From JADMIH01 sp035274425 (GTDB taxonomy: Bacteria; Chloroflexota; Chloroflexia; QHBQ01; JADMIH01): a stretch of DNA of 64,000 nucleotides. Position 1 is the first letter of the stretch, and each line of letters begins with the position of its first letter. The position numbers and the translations under genes are program-made. This document shows positions 58,541 through 64,000 of this stretch, one piece after another. The notes under the pieces are model-generated. The model was given only the letters and a program-made list of their open reading frames with translations. It was not told the DNA's origin and ran no database searches. The stretch covers positions 116,659 through 180,658 of the forward strand of contig DATEOC010000079.1 in the NCBI GenBank assembly GCA_035274425.1, written 5' to 3'.

Positions 58541-59062
58541 ATGAAAGTAAAGTCGTTGTTAGGCGCGCTGGTAATGTTGCTCCTCACAGCCAGCGTGGCC
58601 CTGGCATGGCCCGAAGGCCCACCTGACAAGGTGAGCATCAACGGTCCTGGCATAAAAGGGACGATAGTGATTGCCGACAAGAATAGCCTGGAAGGTCTTG
58701 GACCGGAGCAGTTCATGGACTTCTCGAAGAGCGTCACTGCCGTGCCTCAGAACAGCACGCCTTACGAGGTGGTCAGATACATCAAGGGTTTTGGCGCGTC
58801 CGGGACTTTTGATCGTCTCCACTACTACCCAGGCCAGGGAGGTAGTGCCGGTCGTATTTACTACGTGGAAGCTATAGGGTACGGCCCCTCGCATGTCGAA
58901 GGCAAGTGGTTCTACGCCACGCCGCAAGGTGACGCCGCGATGAAGAAGCTGCTGGCTAAGTATACTTCCAAGTCCGAAGCGGCAACAGCCAAAGCGGAGT
59001 CTGCACCTAATGGGCGCGGTCAGCGCCAGTCGCCCCGGCAGACGCTTATGATAGCGTATTGA
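58541..59062 (+). CDS. Secreted protein of unknown function
   Basis: 173 residues. Clear signal peptide (about 1-22, ending ASVALA). The mature protein starts WPEGPPDKVSINGPGIKGTI and contains YVEAIGYGPSHVEGKWFYA; the C-terminal ~35 residues are Ala/Lys/Gln-rich. I do not recognise a family. AAAGGAG lies 9 nt upstream of the ATG. A strong hairpin follows and separates it from the convergent mfd gene. Confidence 0.75.
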   Translation: MKVKSLLGALVMLLLTASVALAWPEGPPDKVSINGPGIKGTIVIADKNSLEGLGPEQFMDFSKSVTAVPQNSTPYEVVRYIKGFGASGTFDRLHYYPGQGGSAGRIYYVEAIGYGPSHVEGKWFYATPQGDAAMKKLLAKYTSKSEAATAKAESAPNGRGQRQSPRQTLMIAY

Positions 59063-59082
59063 TGAGAGGAAGCAACCTGCCA

Positions 59083-59137
59083 TTCTTTTTCATGTAATTC
59101 TCGGAACCTGCGGTTCCGAGAATTACATGAAAAAGAA
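59083..59137. terminator. 26-bp perfect hairpin between convergent genes
   Basis: Arms 59083-59108 and 59112-59137 pair exactly around TGC. It lies 20 bp after the secreted-protein stop and 7 bp from the mfd stop, with T5 and A5 tracts at its feet. It should end transcription from both sides. Confidence 0.92.
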
Positions 59138-59144
59138 GATTCTC

Positions 59145-62100
59145 CTATTCAGCCTCTCCTAACTCTTCCAGCACCTGGGAAAGCACGTCCTTCCACCTTA
59201 TGCCCACCTTCGAGCGTATGATGCGCACCTGGTGGGGGGTGACTTTCAACTGGTCGCGATACTTGCGCTGTATACGCATCCGTAAGTGCTCAGGGATGGC
59301 GCGCTCTTCCGGCACGACGACCAGTATCTCTTCGGCCAGGGCACGTATGCTCTCGACCCCGGCCATTATAGCCAGCCCCTTCAGGCGAACGACCTCCAGC
59401 AGGTTGGTGACCGGTTCCGGTAGCGCGCCGAAGCGGTCTTCAAGCTCGCGGGCCATATCGCGCACCTGTCCTGGAGTCATGCTCGCCGCCATCCGCTGGT
59501 ACACCCGCAGCCTCACCGCCGCGTCGGGCACGTACTCCTCCGGCAGATAAGCGGTGATAGGGAGGTCGAGCGACACGCTAGGAGGCTCGCCCTCTGATTG
59601 CGGAGTGCGGAGTGCGGAGTGCGGAATATCCTCAGTATCTGGACTTCGTCCTTCGTCTTTCGTCTTTCGTCCGTCCCTACGTTCAACCCTCGCCCTGTCC
59701 ACCGCCGCTGCCAGCAGGCGCGTATAGAGGTCGAGGCCGACGGAGGCTACCTGGCCGCTCTGCTCAGGGCCGAGGAGGTTGCCCGCGCCCCTGATCTCCA
59801 GGTCTTTGAGAGCGATGCGGAAGCCTGCTCCAAGCTCTGTCGCCTGCTCTATAGTCGAGAGGCGCTCGCGTGCGGTCTCCGTCACCTTGCGCCCGGCGTG
59901 GTAGAGGAAATACGAGTATGCCCTGTTCGTCCCACGCCCGACGCGTCCCCTGAGCTGGTAGAGCTGAGCTAACCCTAGCTTGTCCGCGTGGTCCACAATG
60001 AGGGTGTTGGCGTTAGGTATGTCCAGGCCCGATTCGATGATAGTGGTGCATAGAAGCACATCCGCCTCGCCCCCCACGAACTTCTGCATCACCTTCTCAA
60101 GGTGGTCCTCCGGCATCTGCCCGTGCCCCACGATGAAGCGCGCCTCCGGCACCAGCGCCCTTAGCTCCTGGCATAACTTCTCTATCGTCTCCACCCTGTT
60201 GTGGACGAAGAATACCTGCCCGCCTCGCTCCAACTCGCGCAGAATGACCTCGCGCACGAGCTGAGGGCGAAACGCCGTCACATACGTCTTGATCGGGAGA
60301 CGAGCTTCGGGCGGCGTCTCTATCAAAGAGAGGTCGCGCACTCCCGAAATAGCCATGTAGAGGGTGCGCGGTATGGGGGTGGCCGACAGCGTTATCACGT
60401 CTACTTCCGCCCGGAGCTGCTTCAGGCGCTCCTTGTGGCGCACGCCGAACCGCTGCTCCTCGTCTACGATGACCAATCCCAGGTCTTTGAAGCGCACGCT
60501 CTTCGAGAGGAGCATGTGCGTGCCGACGAGGATGTCTACCCTCCCTTCCTCAAGCTCTTTCACGATCTGCGTTTGCTCCTGCTTGGAGCGGAAGCGGGAG
60601 AGCATGGAGACGCTCACCGGAAACGCGGAAAGGCGCTCGGAGAAGGTGTTGTAATGTTGCTGCGCCAGTACCGTAGTCGGCACGAGCACCGCTACCTGCC
60701 TGCCGTCCATGACCGCCTTGAATGCAGCACGCAGAGCGACCTCAGTCTTGCCGTAGCCCACGTCGCCGCATACCAGGCGGTCCATCGGGCGGGGCTGCTC
60801 CATATCACCCTTCACGTCGGCGATGGCGCGTAGTTGGTCGGGCGTCTCTATGTAGGGGAAGCTCTCCTCAAGCTCATGCTGCCAGGGGGTGTCAGGCTGG
60901 TAGGCATGGCCGGGAGCGGTCTCGCGAGCGGCGTATAGTTGGAGCAGCTCTTTAGCGAGCAGCTCGGCGGACTCGCGCACACGCTTCTTGGTGCGCGTCC
61001 AGTCCGCCGTGCCCAGGCGGTGGAGGGCAGGTGGAGGGCCTACACCGATGTAAGGGGCCACACGGTCTGTCTGGTCGGCGGGGACGTACAGCCGGTCGCC
61101 TGCGGCGTACAGAAGAAGCATGTACTCGCGGCGCGTGCCCTCGCGCTCCATGTGGACCAGGCCACCGTATTTGGCGATACCGTGCTCGACGTGTACTACG
61201 TAATCGTCCGGCTTCAACTCCAGGAGCATCTTCTCGCGGAGGATTGCCGCAGCATCCGCCGATGACTTGGCCGACCTTCCGGGGCCGGGAGTGCGGCGTG
61301 CAGTCTGGGAGCGCCCGAATATCTCTGCGTCGGTGAGGAGTGTTAGTGGGTGATGCGTGATGCGTGATGCGTGATGCGTAAGATTATTGCTGCTATCATC
61401 CAACAGCCAGCCAGCCGCCAGGCCGCCATGCAAGAGGTGGACTGATCCAGGCGAGGGCACCGACCCCAGCGACTCGGCCAAGCCGGAAGCGAGGGTGGTG
61501 AGGTCCATCGCATCCACGCCCACCAGGGGATTTTGGATTTTGGGGGTTGCGCCATCGTCACTAGCTACTGACCCCTTGCGAACAGTGGGGTAAATATCCT
61601 CGTCCTCGAACAGCTCGCGCAGGCGGCCCGACTGCTGGGAGACGATTACGATGCGTGAGCGTGAGGCTATGCGCTCTTTCAAATCGCTGATGAGGTTGGG
61701 GATGTTGCCACTATAGAGGCGGGGCGGCGTGAACTGGGGGGTAGGCAGAGGAGCGCGTCCGTTCGACCCTGCGTCCGTGCCGCCGATGGAGAGGACAGGC
61801 AGGCCGCGTCCATGCTGCGAAACTTCCTCCCATGTGAGGTACGGCCTTTTCATGCCTGGGGGCAACTCGCCATTGGCTACAAAACCCGCATAAAGCTCGC
61901 TCGCCTGCCGCTCCACCTCCTGCGCTTCGAGGCGGATAAGCTCAGGATCGTCCAAGACGAGGAGAGGGGGTAGATTTCGGATTTCGGATTTCGGATTTCG
62001 GATTTCTATGTCCTGGTCTCTGCCTTCTGGTTTCTGCCTTCTGCCTTCTGAGTCGTCGTCCGTCGTCAGCCTCGCCAGATAGTCCGCCAGGCTGGTGAGC

Positions 62101-63023
62101 GGCTGGGTGTAATAGGGGGCGAATAGTTCCATCCCCTCGAAGCACTCGCCCGCTTCGATACTTCTAAGTTGCGATTGCCACTCTTCCAGCACTTCCTCCC
62201 GCAGGTTGGAGGTCTCTATCTCGCGTATCTGGGCTGCGGCTTGCTCGCGCTTCCATAGGGGCATCTCGCAGGAGGGAGTAATCAGCACCGCGCCTGCCTG
62301 CCCCTCCGAGCGTTGGGTGAGGGGGTTGAAGAGGCGTATGGAGTCGACTTCGTCACCGAAGAAGTCAATGCGGATAGGGAGGCTGGAGGTAGGGGGGTAG
62401 AAATCAACTATACCGCCGCGCCTGCTGAACTGCCCCGCCGCGTCCACCTGCGCCACCGACTCGTATCCCAGGTCAACCAAGTGCTCCAACAACCCGCGCA
62501 GGTTGACCCGCTCCCCTACTCTCACCATCTGCATGGCGTGCGCCATATCGTCCGGCGACATCGTAGGGTGCATGAGAGCGAAGACGGAAGTGACTATGAT
62601 TGCGGAGTGCGGAGTGCGGAGTGCGGAATTGGATGATCCTTCGTCTTCCGTCCTTCGTCCTTCGTCCTTCGTCGTCAGCGAGGCAAGCACGCGCAGGCGC
62701 TCCCCAACGATTGTGGGGTCGGGGGCGATGCGCTCGTAGGGGAGGAGGTCGGGGGCGGGGAAGAATAGGATGGGTGTGCCTGGGGGTGAGTATGCTACAA
62801 GCCCCTCGTATAGCTGGCGAGCGCGGTGTGAGCGCGGTGCTACCACTATAACAGGGCGGCCACGCGGGGCTGCCACGTCGGCATGGAGGGCCGCCAGCAT
62901 ATATGCGCGGGCGGCATCCTGGACAGGCTCCGTAAGAGTGTTCTCCCCCGACGCGACCCTGCGCGCTATATCTATATACTCCGGCTGGTCGTACAGCAGG
63001 GGCAGGAGACCGGACAAGCTCAT
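59145..63023 (-). CDS. mfd: Transcription-repair coupling factor
   Basis: 1292 residues against the usual ~1150-1180. Mfd frees RNA polymerase stalled at DNA damage and brings in UvrA. The UvrB-like module (1-~480), the RNA-polymerase-binding CarD-like domain (GDYVVHVEHGIAKYGGL form here DDYVVHVEHGIAKY), helicase motifs DRLVCGDVGYGKTEVALRAAF and VIVDEEQRFGVRHKE, GRVGRGTNRAY and the C-terminal D7 domain are all intact. The extra length comes from four heptamer-encoded insertions at about residues 116-141, 323-349, 548-558 and 1116-1141, all in inter-domain loops. It overlaps pth by 4 bp. Confidence 0.97.
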   Translation of the reverse strand: MSLSGLLPLLYDQPEYIDIARRVASGENTLTEPVQDAARAYMLAALHADVAAPRGRPVIVVAPRSHRARQLYEGLVAYSPPGTPILFFPAPDLLPYERIAPDPTIVGERLRVLASLTTKDEGRRTEDEGSSNSALRTPHSAIIVTSVFALMHPTMSPDDMAHAMQMVRVGERVNLRGLLEHLVDLGYESVAQVDAAGQFSRRGGIVDFYPPTSSLPIRIDFFGDEVDSIRLFNPLTQRSEGQAGAVLITPSCEMPLWKREQAAAQIREIETSNLREEVLEEWQSQLRSIEAGECFEGMELFAPYYTQPLTSLADYLARLTTDDDSEGRRQKPEGRDQDIEIRNPKSEIRNLPPLLVLDDPELIRLEAQEVERQASELYAGFVANGELPPGMKRPYLTWEEVSQHGRGLPVLSIGGTDAGSNGRAPLPTPQFTPPRLYSGNIPNLISDLKERIASRSRIVIVSQQSGRLRELFEDEDIYPTVRKGSVASDDGATPKIQNPLVGVDAMDLTTLASGLAESLGSVPSPGSVHLLHGGLAAGWLLDDSSNNLTHHASRITHHPLTLLTDAEIFGRSQTARRTPGPGRSAKSSADAAAILREKMLLELKPDDYVVHVEHGIAKYGGLVHMEREGTRREYMLLLYAAGDRLYVPADQTDRVAPYIGVGPPPALHRLGTADWTRTKKRVRESAELLAKELLQLYAARETAPGHAYQPDTPWQHELEESFPYIETPDQLRAIADVKGDMEQPRPMDRLVCGDVGYGKTEVALRAAFKAVMDGRQVAVLVPTTVLAQQHYNTFSERLSAFPVSVSMLSRFRSKQEQTQIVKELEEGRVDILVGTHMLLSKSVRFKDLGLVIVDEEQRFGVRHKERLKQLRAEVDVITLSATPIPRTLYMAISGVRDLSLIETPPEARLPIKTYVTAFRPQLVREVILRELERGGQVFFVHNRVETIEKLCQELRALVPEARFIVGHGQMPEDHLEKVMQKFVGGEADVLLCTTIIESGLDIPNANTLIVDHADKLGLAQLYQLRGRVGRGTNRAYSYFLYHAGRKVTETARERLSTIEQATELGAGFRIALKDLEIRGAGNLLGPEQSGQVASVGLDLYTRLLAAAVDRARVERRDGRKTKDEGRSPDTEDIPHSALRTPQSEGEPPSVSLDLPITAYLPEEYVPDAAVRLRVYQRMAASMTPGQVRDMARELEDRFGALPEPVTNLLEVVRLKGLAIMAGVESIRALAEEILVVVPEERAIPEHLRMRIQRKYRDQLKVTPHQVRIIRSKVGIRWKDVLSQVLEELGEAE
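59600..59674. repeat. Heptamer arrays in mfd, site 4
   Basis: GCGGAGT units (59600-59627) and CTTCGTC/CTTTCGT units (59644-59674) are read on the minus strand as HSALRTPQS and DGRKTKDEGR peptides, just before the C-terminal domain. Confidence 0.92.
61350..61379. repeat. Heptamer array in mfd, site 3
   Basis: Four GTGATGC units are read on the minus strand as THHASRITHH. The plus-strand reading would contain TGA stops. Confidence 0.92.
61975..62068. repeat. Heptamer arrays in mfd, site 2
   Basis: TTTCGGA units (61975-62006), CTTCTGC-type units (about 62020-62050) and GTCGTCC units follow one another and are read as TDDDSEGRRQKPEGRD and IRNPKSEIRNL. Confidence 0.92.
62601..62674. repeat. Heptamer arrays in mfd, site 1
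   Basis: GCGGAGT units (62601-62629) and TCGTCCT units (62638-62674) are read as NSALRTPHSA and TKDEGRRTEDEG. The pair of families is the same as at site 4. Confidence 0.92.
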
Positions 63024-63808
63024 CGCGCCTCCCCCTCGCCTCGAATAATGCGCCGCACCCTATCTACCCAGCTATCAGGCTTATCCATATCAGGCAGTGC
63101 GGAAGAAGGGCCGGGTGCTGCTTCCTGACGCGAAACCTCTGACTCCTGCCTCCTGACTCCTGACTCCTTCGCAGCAACAGGCTTAGAAGCTTTGGAAGCA
63201 GGCACGTTGCTCTCTTTGGCGTTATAGAAGTTCATCGCTCGCTCAATACCATCGCGCAAGACGGCCTCGATAGCGTCGGCGGCGCGAGAGATAGTCTCAT
63301 CAGCGACCTTCTGCTCTTCGGGTGTGAAGCGGCTCAGCACCCAGTCTATCTGGCTGTGCCTGCCGGGGGATGGTTGGTCCACCCCCACCCTTAGACGAGG
63401 GAAGTTCTGCGTGCCAAGGTGATGGATGAGGCTCTTGATACCGTTATGGCCGGCGGACGAGCCTTTCTCCCGGATGCGTATCGTGCCGAGGGGGAGCGCG
63501 ATCTCGTCGTACACCGCCAGGATGCGCTCGATGGGCACGCGGTAGAAGCGCGACACCGCACCCACAGCCATGCCGCTGTTGTTCATGAAGGTGAGGGGCT
63601 TGGCGAGTATGACGGGGTGGCCCGCGATAGACCCCCGCGCCACCTCCGAGTTACCCTGCCCTTTAGCGAAGCGCAGCCCATGCCTCCGCGCCAGCTCGTC
63701 CACCACCATGAAGCCGACGTTGTGGCGGGTGCGCGCGTACCGAGGGCCGGGGTTGCCCAGCCCCACTATCAGATAGGGCGCATCCTGGGAAGGGGGGTTT
63801 TGCGACAT
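63020..63808 (-). CDS. pth: Peptidyl-tRNA hydrolase with C-terminal extension
   Basis: 262 residues; the first ~190 are a complete Pth: YLIVGLGNPGPRYARTRHNVGFMV with the catalytic His, KPLTFMNNSGMAVG, AVYDEIALPLGTIRI and GHNGIKSLIHHLGTQNFPRLRVG. It releases tRNA from prematurely dropped peptides. The last ~70 residues are an unusual tail, in which ESGVRRQESEVSRQE is encoded by a TGACTCC heptamer array. The stop overlaps the mfd start by 4 bp. No ribosome-binding site precedes the ATG, and a TATAAT box lies 8 nt upstream. Confidence 0.96.
   Translation of the reverse strand: MSQNPPSQDAPYLIVGLGNPGPRYARTRHNVGFMVVDELARRHGLRFAKGQGNSEVARGSIAGHPVILAKPLTFMNNSGMAVGAVSRFYRVPIERILAVYDEIALPLGTIRIREKGSSAGHNGIKSLIHHLGTQNFPRLRVGVDQPSPGRHSQIDWVLSRFTPEEQKVADETISRAADAIEAVLRDGIERAMNFYNAKESNVPASKASKPVAAKESGVRRQESEVSRQEAAPGPSSALPDMDKPDSWVDRVRRIIRGEGEAR
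63137..63169. repeat. TGACTCC heptamer array in pth
   Basis: TGACTCC, TGCCTCC, TGACTCC and TGACTCC units; read on the minus strand as a GVRSQES-type peptide. The plus-strand orientation contains TGA, the orientation used does not. Confidence 0.92.
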
Positions 63809-63816
63809 AGCCTTTC

Positions 63817-63822
63817 ATTATA
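63817..63822 (-). promoter_or_regulatory. Putative -10 box of pth-mfd, leaderless arrangement
   Basis: TATAAT on the minus strand ends 8 nt before the pth ATG, so the message would start at or next to the start codon. The -35 region is weak. Confidence 0.4.
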
Positions 63823-64000
63823 CTATAAGTGAATGAGAGATGAGGAAGGTCATTTTTCACCGGGAGTGACTAAAAGAGAAGACACAGATTATTCTTGAGA
63901 CGAGGATTAGCAAAGATAGCACGCTGGCGACGGTTGTAGTGCCAAACGAACAAGCGTAACGTCCGCCGTAGCGCCACGATGCACCGGGAGAAACATCGGC
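63823..64000. other. Window end without a recognised gene
   Basis: About 180 bp upstream of pth. No open frame with family features, no repeat array and no RNA gene was seen here. Confidence 0.5.

Noticed and set aside
60201..60833. Plus-strand open frame of 210 codons inside mfd
   Set aside because: It lies opposite the conserved helicase motifs of mfd and shows no family resemblance.
1..64000. tRNA, rRNA or other classical RNA genes
   Set aside because: I looked for T-loop and anticodon-arm patterns and for rRNA-like conserved stretches and saw none that held up by eye. A covariance-model scan would be decisive.

Overview
The window is about 64 kb of dense, moderately GC-rich bacterial chromosome. 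It holds roughly 58 protein genes, no rRNA or tRNA that I can see, no CRISPR array and no intact insertion sequence. Gene content (MutS2, DUF151 bifunctional nuclease, F420-type LLM oxidoreductase, GT-C membrane mannosyltransferase, sortase, GGDEF, type III pantothenate kinase, many DUF membrane proteins) together with very abundant 7-bp tandem repeats suggests a member of the Chloroflexota. This is an inference from gene content and not a proven placement.

Layout. 1-6.3 kb: end of a RfaE2-like nucleotidyltransferase gene, MurJ, DUF554, a PAAR-like DUF4280 protein, a glutaredoxin-like protein, an anti-sigma/ECF sigma pair and an acyl-CoA thioesterase. 6.3-9.8 kb: a repeat-filled gap, a secreted beta/gamma-crystallin-like protein and an OmpR-type two-component system. 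9.9-15 kb: an iron-uptake run (FTR1 permease, cupredoxin lipoprotein) leading into mutS2, then a Ppx/GppA phosphatase. 15-27 kb: bifunctional nuclease, arginine deiminase, GT-C glycosyltransferase, hydrolase, LLM oxidoreductase, DinB, two tandem GNAT paralogues, threonine synthase and a BNR-repeat protein. 27-43 kb: a TPR protein fused to what looks like an inactive site-2-protease fold, preceded by a lipoprotein; GGDEF, GTPase, sortase, cyclase-family hydrolase, DUF3352, a third GNAT and several membrane proteins. 43.5-52 kb: a minus-strand CoA/pantothenate neighbourhood (coaBC, coaX, panC, panB, a DUF2520 Rossmann protein that may act as ketopantoate reductase) containing citrate synthase and a small overlapping gene pair, then rdgB. 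52-64 kb: NUDIX, three SAM methyltransferases, a CcrM-like DNA adenine methyltransferase facing an unrecognised protein, an orphan DUF433 antitoxin, a frameshifted AbrB-type gene, mfd and pth.

The outstanding signal is a genome-wide heptanucleotide system. Arrays of many unrelated unit sequences (TTTCGGA, GACGACG, TCGTCTA, GTGATGC, GTGAAAC, GCGGAGT, CTTCTGC, TAATTCG and others) all have period 7. They fill intergenic gaps, form inverted arms at convergent gene ends, supply stop codons, and lie in frame inside conserved proteins (MutS2, Mfd four times, GT-C, TPR/S2P, DUF2520, cyclase, Pth, RdgB). Because 7 leaves remainder 1 on division by 3, each array reads as one heptapeptide in all three frames, and every coding copy lies in a stop-free orientation. 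Further signals are a family of 17-29 bp near-perfect terminator palindromes, a leader that can hide the ribosome-binding site of the iron permease, an attenuator-like hairpin at the DUF2520 start codon, and a seven-G run that breaks an AbrB-type regulator gene.
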